A stretch of 64,000 nucleotides of DNA from Paracoccaceae bacterium (GCA_018223125.1 JAAEZA010000016.1:1-64000); one strand, 5' to 3'. Counted from the first letter of the stretch, positions 21,292-30,349 are shown. A program made the numbers and translations. The notes: generated by a model from the sequence alone, not told the origin.

Positions 21292-22290
21292 TCAGACCCT
21301 TTCGATGATCTTGTCGCCAAACAGGCCCTGCGGTCTGAAGACAAGGAAGATAAGCGCGAGCATATAGGCAAACCAGTTCTCTGTGGCGCCGCCAAGGAAG
21401 GGCGCGCCGATCAGGAATTCGAACATCTTTTCGCCGACACCAATGATCAACCCGCCGACAATCGCTCCGGGAATGGAAGTAAACCCGCCCAGCATCAGCA
21501 CCGGAAGTGCCTTCAGCGCGATCAGCGACAAAGAGAACTGGACACCTGATTTTGATCCCCACATGATCCCCGCGACCAGCGCGATAAACCCTGCGATGGA
21601 CCAGACCACGACCCAGATGAACCGCAGGGAAATCCCGACCGAAAGCGCCGCCTGATGGTCATCCGCCACAGCCCGCAACGCGCGGCCTGTTTTGGTGTAT
21701 TGCGAGAACAGCACCAGCGACAGAACCAACAGCCCTGCAAAAACGGCAGCCACAATATCCAGACTGTCCAGATAGAACCCGTAGAAATCATCGCCCCCCA
21801 GAAAGGCTGTGTTCTCCTCGATCCACAGGTTGCCGCCCTGCGGGATTCCCACATCCAGCTTCTTGATCTCGGACCCCCACATCAGATCCCCGAAACCTTC
21901 CATGAAATAGGCCAGCCCGATGGTCGCCATAAAGAGGATAATATCGGGCTGGTTCACAAGATGGCGCAGGATATAGCGTTCAACCAATATGGCCAGAACC
22001 ACCATCACACCCGCTGTCAGGAGGATTGCCAGCAGGGCCGGCAGATGCCAGCCGAAATGATGGACCTGTGTACCAAAGATCGAGTTGATCAAATGGGCGA
22101 AAGGCACCTGCCCGTCTTGCAAGCCCACAAGGGTCAGCGCCGCAAACAGTGCCATAACCCCTTGGGCGTAATTGAAAATACCGGACGACTTGAAAATCAG
22201 AACAAAGCCGAGCGCCACCAGCGAATAGAGCACGCCTGTCATCAGCCCGTTGAGGAAAACCTCGGTCCCGTAGTAAAAACCGGCGCTCAT
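21292..22290 (-). CDS. livH: ABC transporter permease, LivH-like
   Basis: A 332-residue inner-membrane permease. It has GLMTGVLYSLVALGFVLIFKSSGIFNYAQGVM at the N-terminus, the classic LivH opening, then the TKTGRALRAVADDHQAALSVGISLRF coupling loop and GGFTSIPGAIVGGLIIGVGE near the C-terminus. It partners with LivM. The insertion around residues 135-165 (GSEIKKLDVGIPQGG) is longer than in E. coli LivH. Confidence 0.93.
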   Translation of the reverse strand: MSAGFYYGTEVFLNGLMTGVLYSLVALGFVLIFKSSGIFNYAQGVMALFAALTLVGLQDGQVPFAHLINSIFGTQVHHFGWHLPALLAILLTAGVMVVLAILVERYILRHLVNQPDIILFMATIGLAYFMEGFGDLMWGSEIKKLDVGIPQGGNLWIEENTAFLGGDDFYGFYLDSLDIVAAVFAGLLVLSLVLFSQYTKTGRALRAVADDHQAALSVGISLRFIWVVVWSIAGFIALVAGIMWGSKSGVQFSLSLIALKALPVLMLGGFTSIPGAIVGGLIIGVGEKMFEFLIGAPFLGGATENWFAYMLALIFLVFRPQGLFGDKIIERV

Positions 22291-22326
22291 TGGTTTGTCT
22301 CCGCTTTGTCTTTAAGTGTCGTAAGA

Positions 22327-23142
22327 TCAGTCATGGGCCACCCCCAGATAGGCATCAATCACGTCCTGATTGTTGCGCACTTCATCAGGCGAGCCGTCGC
22401 CGATCTTTTTGCCGTAATCCATCACGACCACGCGGTCCGCGATGTCCATCACCACCCCCATATCGTGTTCGATCAGCGCTATTGTGGTGCCAAATTCGTC
22501 GTTCACATCCAGAATAAAGCGGCTCATGTCCTCTTTTTCCTCGACGTTCATGCCCGCCATCGGTTCATCCAGCAGCAGCAGCTTAGGCTCGGCGGCCAGC
22601 GCGCGGCCCAGTTCCACCCGCTTTTGCAAACCATAGGGCAAACGGCCCACCGGCGTTTTGCGGATCGACTGGATTTCCAGAAAGTCGATTACCTTTTCAA
22701 CCACTTCACGGTTTTCGGTTTCTTCCTTCTCCGCCGGACCCCACCACATCGCCTGTTTCAGAATGCCGGTTTTCATGTGGGTCAGACGTCCGGTCATGAT
22801 ATTGTCGAGCGTGGACATGCCGCTGAACAGTGCGATGTTCTGGAAGGTCCGCGCGATGCCTTGCTTGGCGATCTGGTGCGGCTTCATCGGGCCGCGTTTC
22901 TTGCCGTGGAACCAGACCTCACCCTCTTGCGGGTGATAAAATCCGTTCATCACGTTCAGCATGGAGGATTTTCCCGCCCCGTTCGGGCCGATAATCGCGC
23001 GGATTTCACCCTCGCGAATATCAAAGGAGATATCTGTAATCGCTTTCACACCGCCAAACCGCAGGGTGATGTTCTTCATTTCCATGACCTGCCCGCCAAT
23101 GGTGCGGCCGTCGGGTGTTTGGTATGTCTCTGCCATAGTCAT
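22327..23142 (-). CDS. livG: ABC transporter ATPase, LivG-like
   Basis: A 271-residue ABC ATPase. It has Walker A GPNGAGKSS and Walker B LLLLDEPMAGM. The signature reads LPYGLQKRVELGRAL instead of the usual LSGGQ/LSYG form, a variant seen in LivG-type proteins. Its ATG overlaps the stop of the upstream acyl-CoA synthetase gene (ATGA), so the transporter and the ligase are translationally coupled. This is direct evidence that the CoA ligase belongs to the transporter operon. Confidence 0.93.
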   Translation of the reverse strand: MTMAETYQTPDGRTIGGQVMEMKNITLRFGGVKAITDISFDIREGEIRAIIGPNGAGKSSMLNVMNGFYHPQEGEVWFHGKKRGPMKPHQIAKQGIARTFQNIALFSGMSTLDNIMTGRLTHMKTGILKQAMWWGPAEKEETENREVVEKVIDFLEIQSIRKTPVGRLPYGLQKRVELGRALAAEPKLLLLDEPMAGMNVEEKEDMSRFILDVNDEFGTTIALIEHDMGVVMDIADRVVVMDYGKKIGDGSPDEVRNNQDVIDAYLGVAHD

Positions 23143-25172
23143 TCCGCTGCTATCCTTTGCGCAGCCGTCGGGAACACTTTTGCGTCCCGCAATTCCAGCG
23201 TTGCCTTGATGGAGCCTTTGCGCCCGTCTTCATATGTCACTTCTGTCTCGGTCGAGATCTTCTCCGACCCGTCATAAAGCGCGTCGATGATGTCCTTGAA
23301 CTTGTCTTCGATGATCCGGCGGCGCACTTTCTGGGTGCGGGTCAACTCGCCGTCATCCGCATCCAGTTGCTTGTGCAGGATACAAAAGCGGTGGATCTGG
23401 CAGCCCGACAGCATCTCGTCTTCGGCAACGGATTTGTTCACCGCCTCAACGTGTTCCTGTACCGTTGCCAGAACCTGCGGATGCCCAGCCAGTTCCTGAT
23501 AGGAGGAATAGGCGATATTGTTCCGCTCGGCCCAGTTGCCCACTGATGACAGGTCGATGTTAATGAAAGCACAGCATTTTTCGCGGTTGTTGCCAAAAAC
23601 CACGGCTTCCAGAATGTTGGGGTAGAACTTCAGCTTGTTCTCCACATATTTGGGCGCGAACATGTTGCCGTCTGCCATTTTGCCCACATCCTTGGCGCGG
23701 TCGATAATGCGCAGGTGACCGCTGTCTTTTTCGATAAAGCCAGCATCCCCTGTCGCCACCCAGCCCTCGGCGTCTTTGGTGTCTGCGGTGCTTTCGGGGT
23801 TCTTGTAATATTCCACAAAAGCCCCGGGGGAGCGGTAGAACACCTCGCCAGTGTCGGAAATCTTCAGCTCTACACCCGGTGCAGGCACACCCACCGTATC
23901 AGCGCGCACTTCTCCGTCCGGCTGTACGGTCACAAAGACCGAAGCCTCTGTCTGGCCGTAAAGCTGTTTGAGGTTAATCCCGAGCGAGCGGTAAAAGTCG
24001 AAAATCTCGGGCCCGATAGCCTCCCCCGCGGTGTATCCCACCCGCGTACGGCTCAGCCCGAGGGTGTTTTTCAGCGGGCCGTACACCAGAATATTGCCCA
24101 GCGCGTATTTCATCCGCTCACCAAAAGTCACGGGCTTGCCGTCCAGAAGTTTCGGGCCGACTTCGCGGGCGAAATCCATGTATTTCTTGAACATGCGCTG
24201 CTTCATCGGTGACGCATCTTCCATGCGGATCATCACATTGGTCAGCAGACCTTCAAAATAACGGGGCGGCGCGAAAAAGTAGGTCGGCCCGATTTCCCGC
24301 AGGTCCGCCTGCATGGTATCGGGGCTTTCCGGACAGGCCACGCAAAAGCCGGTCCAGTAGCCCTGTCCCACGGTAAAGATGAAATCCCCGACCCATGCCA
24401 TCGGCAGATAGGCGAGCACGCGGTCATCCACGCGCAGATTGTCAAATTCCGAAGCGGCCTGACCGGATTTCACGATATTGCGGTTGGACAACACCACCCC
24501 TTTAGGGCGTCCTGTCGTACCGGAGGTGTAAAGCATAACGCAGGTGGTATCGAAATCCTGCTTTGCCAGACGGGCATCCAGATCGGCCTGCAAGCCACTG
24601 GCACGGCCCTTGGCTTGTATGTCCTTGTAATCGTGCAGTTTGGTGCGGTCGTATTTGCGCATCCCGCGCGGATCGAGATAGATCACCTGTTCCAGCACCG
24701 GCAACTGGTCCTGCACCTCCAGAACCTTGTCCACCTGCTCCTGATCTTCCGCGACAACGAAACGGGCGGAACAATGATCAAGCACATAAGCCATCTCTTC
24801 GGCCACAGCATCGCGGTACAGCGGAACCGGCACAGCACCACAGGACTGGACGGCAACCATGGCCCAATAGAAATAGGGACGGTTGCGCCCGATAATGGCG
24901 ACGTGATCGCCCTCGGCCAGCCCCATATCCAGCAGGCCCAGCGCCAGCGCGTTGATCTCTTCGGCCACTTGGCGCCACGTCCAGCTTTGCCAGATGCCGA
25001 ATTCTTTTTCGCGGTAGGCCGGTTTGTCGCCGTAGACAGACGCATTTCGCGCCAGCAGGCGCGGAATCGTATTGAGCTCACCTGTCGGTGTCGGTCCAGA
25101 TGTCACAGAATGTCCTCCCAGTTGCCCGTTCCACGGTTTCCCAAGCGCGGAGAGCTTGTGCACAGGGTCCAT
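23139..25172 (-). CDS. AMP-dependent long-chain acyl-CoA synthetase-like ligase
   Basis: A 677-residue adenylate-forming CoA ligase of the FadD15/long-chain group. The P-loop-like motif YTSGTTGRPKGVV is at about residues 216-228. It is followed by AYLPMAWVGDFIF, the GYTAGEAIGPEIFDFYRSLGINLKQLYGQTEAS region, and GWVATGDAGFIEKDSGHLRIIDRAKDV. It converts a carboxylic acid, ATP and CoA to acyl-CoA. It is the first gene of the minus-strand operon followed by livG-livH-livM-livK-livF, and overlaps livG by 4 bp. It probably activates the imported substrate; fatty or aromatic acids are both possible. Confidence 0.9.
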   Translation of the reverse strand: MDPVHKLSALGKPWNGQLGGHSVTSGPTPTGELNTIPRLLARNASVYGDKPAYREKEFGIWQSWTWRQVAEEINALALGLLDMGLAEGDHVAIIGRNRPYFYWAMVAVQSCGAVPVPLYRDAVAEEMAYVLDHCSARFVVAEDQEQVDKVLEVQDQLPVLEQVIYLDPRGMRKYDRTKLHDYKDIQAKGRASGLQADLDARLAKQDFDTTCVMLYTSGTTGRPKGVVLSNRNIVKSGQAASEFDNLRVDDRVLAYLPMAWVGDFIFTVGQGYWTGFCVACPESPDTMQADLREIGPTYFFAPPRYFEGLLTNVMIRMEDASPMKQRMFKKYMDFAREVGPKLLDGKPVTFGERMKYALGNILVYGPLKNTLGLSRTRVGYTAGEAIGPEIFDFYRSLGINLKQLYGQTEASVFVTVQPDGEVRADTVGVPAPGVELKISDTGEVFYRSPGAFVEYYKNPESTADTKDAEGWVATGDAGFIEKDSGHLRIIDRAKDVGKMADGNMFAPKYVENKLKFYPNILEAVVFGNNREKCCAFINIDLSSVGNWAERNNIAYSSYQELAGHPQVLATVQEHVEAVNKSVAEDEMLSGCQIHRFCILHKQLDADDGELTRTQKVRRRIIEDKFKDIIDALYDGSEKISTETEVTYEDGRKGSIKATLELRDAKVFPTAAQRIAAE

Positions 25173-25306
25173 GATTCCCCGTACATCATCATTGATTGCA
25201 CTATGCTTGCGGTCAAAATTATTCTCAAATTTTGCGCAATTGTATCAAATTGTAACAAGCGCATTCTTCGCTGGATTTCCGCGCGAATGCTCTGTTAGCG
25301 ATAGAC

Positions 25307-27238
25307 ATGACGGATCAAACCACAACACAGATGATGCGCTCGGGTCTGAACCTGATCGGACAGGCCCTGACGATTTACGACGCGGATCTGAAACTCGCGG
25401 TGTCAAACCGCCGCTTTCAGGAAATGTTCGACCTGCCCGACCACTTGGTGAAAACCGGCGCCCGTTTTCGCGAAACCATCCACTATCTGGCTTCGCGCGG
25501 GGAATATGGCGCGGTCGGTGATTTAGAGCGTTTCGTCCAGTCGCGGGTGGATCAGGCGCGGGATTTCGAACCCCATTATATGGAACGCCAGCGCGCGAAC
25601 GGGGACTGGATCTCGGTAGAGGGCAGCCCGTTGCGCACCGGCGGTTGGGTAACCGTTTACACGGATATTACCCAAATCAAACGGCAAGAGGCGATGTTGC
25701 GCTCCGAAGGGGAAAAGCTTTCGGCCGATCTGATCACCCGTTCCGAGGAACTGACCGAAACCAACCGCAGGCTTGCCGCCACCAACAGCGCACTGGAAGA
25801 AGCCAAGCGCGATCTGATCGACGCAGAGGCCCGTGCCCGCGTCACCGCGGAAATGACCCCTGCCCACATCGCCCATGTGGATCGCAACAAAATTTACACC
25901 TATTCCAACCGCAAGCTGTTCGAGGTCATCGGCGCGTCGCCCCGCGATATTATCGGGCTGAGCACGCAGGAAGCCTTGGGCCCTGATGCCCACCGCCTGA
26001 TTGATCCGATGTTTGACAAGGCCCTGAACGGAGAGGCCAGCGTCAGCGAATTCGACCTGCATGAAGGCACCCGCCGTGTCCGCGCCGCCTTTACCCCTGA
26101 CATAGACCCGAGTGGTGAAATCACCGGAGCCTATGTGCTGTCGATGGACATCACCGCCGAGGCACAGGCCCGCGCCGCACTGCAACAAACCCGCAAACGG
26201 GAACTTGCCGCGCAGCTGACCAGCGGGCTGGCCCATGATTTTGCCAATCTTCTGACCGTAATCCTCGGCCTTCAGGGCCAACTCGAACGTATGGCGGGCC
26301 TGCCCCCCGAAGCTGCCGAGGCCATTGCTACAACCAAGGCGGCGGCCCTGCGCGGCGGGGTGCTTCTGGACAAACTCTCGGATGTTTCGGGCCGCCGCGC
26401 CCTGTCGGTTTCAGCTGTACGTATAGATGCCCTGTTTGACGACATCTCTGCACTTGCCAAGGCGGCGCTGCCGGAAGCCATCACACTGACACTGCAAAAC
26501 GAAGGGATAGAGCGCCCTGTCATGCTGGATCGCGGGTTCATGCAGGACGGTTTGCTCAATCTGGTGCTGAACGCGCGGGACGCGATCATTGGCAACGGGC
26601 AGCACAGCGGAACAATCTCCATCACCGCCCGCCTGCGCGGCACCACATGGGTGGAATTCCAGGTGCGTGACAGCGGCCCAGGTTTCTCGGAAGAGGGCCT
26701 GTCCAGCGCGCTCGATCCTTTCTTCACCTCCAAAGCCTCCGAAGGCTCGGGGTTGGGGCTGACGATGGTCTATGATTTCGCCCAGCTTTCCGGCGGGCGC
26801 GTGCGGATCAACAACCGCGCAAGGGGCGGCGCCGAGGTGACGGTGCAACTGCCCCTGCGCTACGGCTCTCTTACGTCGGGTCTTGGTATGGTGCTGCTGG
26901 TCGAGGACAAGGATGACCTGCGCGTCCAGACCCGCGAAATGCTGCGGGCAATGGGTCATGTGGTGCTGGAAACGGACAATGCCGAAGAAGCCCTGCTGCT
27001 CTCGCAGGTTCCGGGCATCAGCCATGTGCTTTCCGACATTATGCTGGGGGACGGGATGACCGGGCTCGACATGGCCCGCGCGCTGCTGGATACAGGGATA
27101 AACGTTCCTGTGATCATGATGACGGGCCTGCCCGCCGATGATCCGGTCCGACAACAGGCCGAAGCGCAGTTTCCCCTTGTGAACAAACCCTTTGCCGAGG
27201 CCCAGCTGGCCGAGAAATTTGACGAGGTTCAGGCATGA
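25307..27238 (+). CDS. PAS-domain hybrid sensor histidine kinase
   Basis: A 643-residue soluble kinase without membrane segments. The order is a PAS domain at about 10-120 (ALTIYDADLKLAVSNRRFQEMF), a coiled coil about 125-175, a second PAS domain about 180-285, a DHp helix with the phospho-His in GLAHDFANLLTVI, and an HATPase with DSGPGFSE and GSGLGLTMVYDFA. A C-terminal receiver has its phospho-Asp in VLSDIMLGDG and a Lys in VNKPF. It is divergent from the acyl-CoA synthetase/Liv operon across a 134-bp gap and overlaps the downstream response regulator by 4 bp, which suggests it senses the status of that transport pathway in the cytoplasm. Confidence 0.9.
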   Translation: MTDQTTTQMMRSGLNLIGQALTIYDADLKLAVSNRRFQEMFDLPDHLVKTGARFRETIHYLASRGEYGAVGDLERFVQSRVDQARDFEPHYMERQRANGDWISVEGSPLRTGGWVTVYTDITQIKRQEAMLRSEGEKLSADLITRSEELTETNRRLAATNSALEEAKRDLIDAEARARVTAEMTPAHIAHVDRNKIYTYSNRKLFEVIGASPRDIIGLSTQEALGPDAHRLIDPMFDKALNGEASVSEFDLHEGTRRVRAAFTPDIDPSGEITGAYVLSMDITAEAQARAALQQTRKRELAAQLTSGLAHDFANLLTVILGLQGQLERMAGLPPEAAEAIATTKAAALRGGVLLDKLSDVSGRRALSVSAVRIDALFDDISALAKAALPEAITLTLQNEGIERPVMLDRGFMQDGLLNLVLNARDAIIGNGQHSGTISITARLRGTTWVEFQVRDSGPGFSEEGLSSALDPFFTSKASEGSGLGLTMVYDFAQLSGGRVRINNRARGGAEVTVQLPLRYGSLTSGLGMVLLVEDKDDLRVQTREMLRAMGHVVLETDNAEEALLLSQVPGISHVLSDIMLGDGMTGLDMARALLDTGINVPVIMMTGLPADDPVRQQAEAQFPLVNKPFAEAQLAEKFDEVQA

Positions 27239-27951
27239 GCACACCACAAACCGCCCCGCTGGTCACAATTCTGGATGATGAGCCGCAAATCCGCCTGATG
27301 CTGGCCGAAGCCCTTGAAGCCGCCGGATTTCGCACAGCGGGTTTTGGCCGCGCTACGGAATTCGAAGCAGCAATGGCCGGCATGAATCCGGACATCTGCC
27401 TTGTAGATCTTGGCCTGCCGGACAAGGACGGGCTGGCGCTGGTGCACCGGCTGGCCACCAATCTGGGTGCTGCGATCATAATCATTTCGGGGCGCAATCA
27501 GGTACAGGACAAGATCACGGGCCTTGAACTGGGCGCGGACGATTACATCATCAAACCCTTTGATCCCGCCGAAGTGGTCGCCCGTGCCCGCGCCCTGTTA
27601 CGCCGTGGCCGCACCCCCGTCACCACCAAGTCCCGTATCGCCCGTTTCGCCGGATGGTCCGCCGATTTCGACCAGTTCCTGCTACAGTCCGAACAGGGTG
27701 ATCCGACCCCGTTCAGCCACGCCGAAGGTGAAGTCCTGCGGCTGTTTCTGGAGGCCCCGAACCGCCTGATTACCCGCGCTCAAATGCAGGAACTGCTGGG
27801 TGGAGAGGCCGGAGACAGCTTTGACCGCGCGATGGATGTGCGCGTCTCGCGCCTGCGCACCAAACTGCGGGACGATCCGAAAAAACCCAAACTGATCAAG
27901 ACAATCTACGGGGCAGGCTATATTTTTCTGGGCGATGTCGAATGGCAATGA
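27235..27951 (+). CDS. OmpR/PhoB-type response regulator
   Basis: A 238-residue protein. The receiver domain covers about 1-120, with acidic pair DD, phospho-acceptor Asp in CLVDLGLPDKDG, Ser in IIISGR and Lys in DYIIKPFD. A winged helix at about 140-235 carries FSHAEGEVLRLFLEAPNRLITRAQM and the recognition region DVRVSRLRTKLRDDPKKPKLIKTIYGAGYIF. Its start overlaps the kinase stop (ATGA), so this is the cognate regulator. The likely target, by neighbourhood, is the divergent CoA-ligase/Liv operon; this is inference. Confidence 0.92.
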   Translation: MSTPQTAPLVTILDDEPQIRLMLAEALEAAGFRTAGFGRATEFEAAMAGMNPDICLVDLGLPDKDGLALVHRLATNLGAAIIIISGRNQVQDKITGLELGADDYIIKPFDPAEVVARARALLRRGRTPVTTKSRIARFAGWSADFDQFLLQSEQGDPTPFSHAEGEVLRLFLEAPNRLITRAQMQELLGGEAGDSFDRAMDVRVSRLRTKLRDDPKKPKLIKTIYGAGYIFLGDVEWQ

Positions 27952-28848
27952 CTACCCCCGCATCGCCAGTTCCCTGATCCGCGCAACCAGTTCCTCCAGC
28001 AGCGCGGACTCCGCCAGAACCGGATTGCGCCACAGGGTCAGGTTCAGTTCCAGCGGCACCTTTACCGGCAAAACCGGCACCAGATCGCCCCGCGCCAGCA
28101 ATGGCGCCACCAGCGTCTGATGCCCCATCAGAACCCCGCCCCCGTTCACCGCCTCGCGCACCGCGACGCTGTAAAGGGAATAGCTCGGCCCCGTGCCCGA
28201 ATAGCTCTGCTCCGGAAAGGCCGCTTTTGCCCAATGCGCCCAATCGTCCGGCCAGAACTGGTCCGAGATATGGGGCAGTGCCATCAGATCCTCAAAACCG
28301 CTCACCCCCTGTGCAAGAGAGGGCGCACAAACCGGCAGCAAATGATCCGGCCCCGCCAGCAGAATTGCACCCTCGTCCTTTGCCTCTCTGCCGAAAAAAA
28401 TGCTCAGATCAAAAGGCTCGCGGGCCAGATTGGGCGGTGTTTCCATGGCGGTGACGGAAATTCGCGCTTCTGGCAAGGCAGCGCGCAATTCCGGCAGCCA
28501 CTCTGCCAGCAGTAGCTGCGCCACACTTGGCAGGGTCGCGATGTTCAGACTTTTTGGTGCTGCCAGACTGCGCAGCTTCTGGCTTGCCGCGCTGATTGCA
28601 TCAAAGGCCTCGACAAACTCCGGAAGCACCTGCCGCCCGAGCGACGACAGGCTCACGCCCTGGGCATGCCGTATAAAAAGCGCCCCGCCACACCAGTCTT
28701 CCAGCGCTTTCACGTGCTGCGCCACGGCACCGGCGGAAACATTCAGCTCTGCCGCAGCCTGTTTGAAACCGCCAAGGCGGGCAGCCGATTCAAACGCCCG
28801 CAACGCGTTCAGCGAAGGCAGTGAAGGACGGGGAGGATTAACAGCCAT
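27952..28848 (-). CDS. LysR-type transcriptional regulator (GcvA-like)
   Basis: A 298-residue LTTR. The N-terminal helix-turn-helix is clear: LPSLNALRAFESAARLGGFKQAAAELNVSAGAVAQHVKALEDW, followed by the linker ALFIRHAQGVSLSSLG. The rest fits the periplasmic-binding-protein-like effector domain. The ALRAFE and AGAVAQHVK sequence is that of the GcvA/AmpR branch. It is divergent from the SHMT-like gene with 101 bp between starts, the standard arrangement for an LTTR and its target. It is convergent with the response regulator gene, whose stop abuts it. Confidence 0.9.
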   Translation of the reverse strand: MAVNPPRPSLPSLNALRAFESAARLGGFKQAAAELNVSAGAVAQHVKALEDWCGGALFIRHAQGVSLSSLGRQVLPEFVEAFDAISAASQKLRSLAAPKSLNIATLPSVAQLLLAEWLPELRAALPEARISVTAMETPPNLAREPFDLSIFFGREAKDEGAILLAGPDHLLPVCAPSLAQGVSGFEDLMALPHISDQFWPDDWAHWAKAAFPEQSYSGTGPSYSLYSVAVREAVNGGGVLMGHQTLVAPLLARGDLVPVLPVKVPLELNLTLWRNPVLAESALLEELVARIRELAMRG

Positions 28849-28866
28849 AACGCAGACCCATTTTTT

Positions 28867-28876
28867 CTAGGCCTAG
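28867..28876. promoter_or_regulatory. CTAGGCCTAG palindrome in the LysR/SHMT-like intergenic region
   Basis: A perfect 10-bp palindrome made of two CTAG tetranucleotides, which are usually rare in proteobacterial DNA, 18 bp upstream of the LysR start and 73 bp from the divergent start. Its position suits an autoregulated LTTR operator, but it lacks the T-N11-A form, so the assignment is tentative. Confidence 0.35.
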
Positions 28877-28949
28877 TCCTTAACAATTCTGATTTGCAAA
28901 GAAAAGCGGACGCTTTCATTCTGTCAAAAACGCAAAAAAGGATCGCGCC

Positions 28950-30272
28950 ATGACCGCATTGACCCACAGGCACTGGGTGCCCGACCACTCCGAAACGCTG
29001 GTGCAAAAGATTGCTGCCGGAACCGCCAAAGCCGCGTCGGGCGACATTGCAGCACGACTGGAAAGGCTGGCCACGGCCAACCGCACCATCCACGAACAGG
29101 ACTGCTTTAACCTTAACCCTGCCACCAACGTCATCAACCCCCGCGCAGCCGCCCTGTTAAGCAGCGGGATCGGCGAACGGCCATCGCTCGGCTATCCGGG
29201 GGACAAATACGAAATGGGGCTTGAAGCGATTGAGGAGATCGAAGTGATCTGCGCCGAACTCGCCGCCGAGATATTCCGCGCGAGCTTCGCAGAAATCCGT
29301 GTACCATCAGGGGCGATCGCCAACCTCTACGCCTTCATGGCCACCTGCAAACCCGGCGACACGATCATCGCCCCGCCTGCCAGCATTGGCGGCCATGTCA
29401 CCCACCACAGCGCGGGCTGTGCGGGCCTCTACGGGCTGAACGTGATTCACGCGCCGGTGGATACAGACGGCTATACAGTGGATTTGGACGGTCTGCGCAA
29501 GCTGGCGCAGGAGTCCCGCCCCAAGCTTGTTACCATCGGCTGCTCGCTCAACCTGTTTCCCCATCCGGTTGCTGAACTCCGCGCCATTGCGGATGAAGTG
29601 GGTGCGAAACTGCTGTTTGACGCAGCCCATCAATGCGGCATCATCGCGGGTCAAGCATGGCCCGATCCGCTGGAACAGGGCGCGCACTTGATGACGATGA
29701 GCACCTATAAATCGCTCGGCGGACCGGCAGGCGGGCTGATTGTCAGCAATGATGCGGCACTGGCCGAACGGCTCGACGCCATCGCCTTCCCGGGTATGAC
29801 AGCCAATTTTGACGCCTCGAAATCGGCCGCGCTCGCCATGTCGCTGCTGGACTGGCGCGACCACGGCAAAGCCTATGCAGCTGAAATGGTTGCTGTCTCT
29901 CAAGCGCTGGCAGCCGCCCTGAGCGACCGCGACGTTCCGGTGTTCCAAGCAGCAAAAGGCGCGACCCTTTCCCATCAATTCGCGATAGAAGCCGCAGGCT
30001 TTGGCGGCGGCCAGACCGCAGCAAAGAAACTGCGCAAGGCCGGCTTCCTGACCTGTGGCATCGGACTGCCGGTTGCAGAACTGGAAGGAGACCTCAACGG
30101 CCTGCGTATCGGCACCCCCGAGATCGTCCGCTGGGGTGTCACGCCGCGGGACACACCCGAACTGGCAGACCTGCTGGCCCGCGCCCTCCACGCGAACGAA
30201 CCGGACACACTCGCCGCAGAAACCAAAGCCCTGCGCGCCCGATTCAACAAACTGCATTATGTGAACGGATAG
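28950..30272 (+). CDS. Serine hydroxymethyltransferase-like PLP enzyme
   Basis: A 440-residue fold type I enzyme related to GlyA. Seen are LGYPGDKYEMGLEAIEEIE, an altered form of the GYPGxRYYGG motif, and FDAAHQCGIIAGQAWPDPL, matching DMAHxAGLxA. The PLP lysine is in MSTYKSLGGPAGG, where normal SHMT has TTTHKTLRGPRGG. The changed residues and the LysR neighbour suggest a substrate other than housekeeping serine/glycine, such as an alpha-substituted serine or a beta-hydroxy amino acid. It should not be taken as the organism's main GlyA. AAGGA precedes the ATG at 28950. Confidence 0.82.
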   Translation: MTALTHRHWVPDHSETLVQKIAAGTAKAASGDIAARLERLATANRTIHEQDCFNLNPATNVINPRAAALLSSGIGERPSLGYPGDKYEMGLEAIEEIEVICAELAAEIFRASFAEIRVPSGAIANLYAFMATCKPGDTIIAPPASIGGHVTHHSAGCAGLYGLNVIHAPVDTDGYTVDLDGLRKLAQESRPKLVTIGCSLNLFPHPVAELRAIADEVGAKLLFDAAHQCGIIAGQAWPDPLEQGAHLMTMSTYKSLGGPAGGLIVSNDAALAERLDAIAFPGMTANFDASKSAALAMSLLDWRDHGKAYAAEMVAVSQALAAALSDRDVPVFQAAKGATLSHQFAIEAAGFGGGQTAAKKLRKAGFLTCGIGLPVAELEGDLNGLRIGTPEIVRWGVTPRDTPELADLLARALHANEPDTLAAETKALRARFNKLHYVNG

Positions 30273-30278
30273 CGAAAC

Positions 30279-30312
30279 GAAACCGGGGCTACGAATCCGC
30301 AGCCCCCGTTTC
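30279..30312. terminator. Terminator after the SHMT-like gene, possibly bidirectional
   Basis: Inverted repeat GAAACCGGGGCT (30279-30290) and AGCCCCCGTTTC (30301-30312) with one mismatch and a 10-base loop, starting 6 bp past the SHMT-like stop. Minus-strand transcripts from the convergent formate dehydrogenase gene would also form it. Confidence 0.75.
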
Positions 30313-30330
30313 AATGTTCCAGAAATACTC
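30310..30330 (-). repeat. Dispersed motif copy 2 (GAGTATTTCTGGAACATTGAA)
   Basis: On the minus strand, GAGTATTT-CTGG-AACATTGAA, directly preceding the terminator hairpin between two convergent genes. It has the same orientation and core as copies at 17824-17847 and 58054-58076. Confidence 0.6.
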
Positions 30331-30349
30331 GGCCCGACCGTGCAGCGTA

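Noticed and set aside
21655-23277. 540-codon plus-strand open frame opposite livH and livG
   Set aside because: It spans two clear transporter genes on the other strand and has an improbable His/Gln-rich composition.
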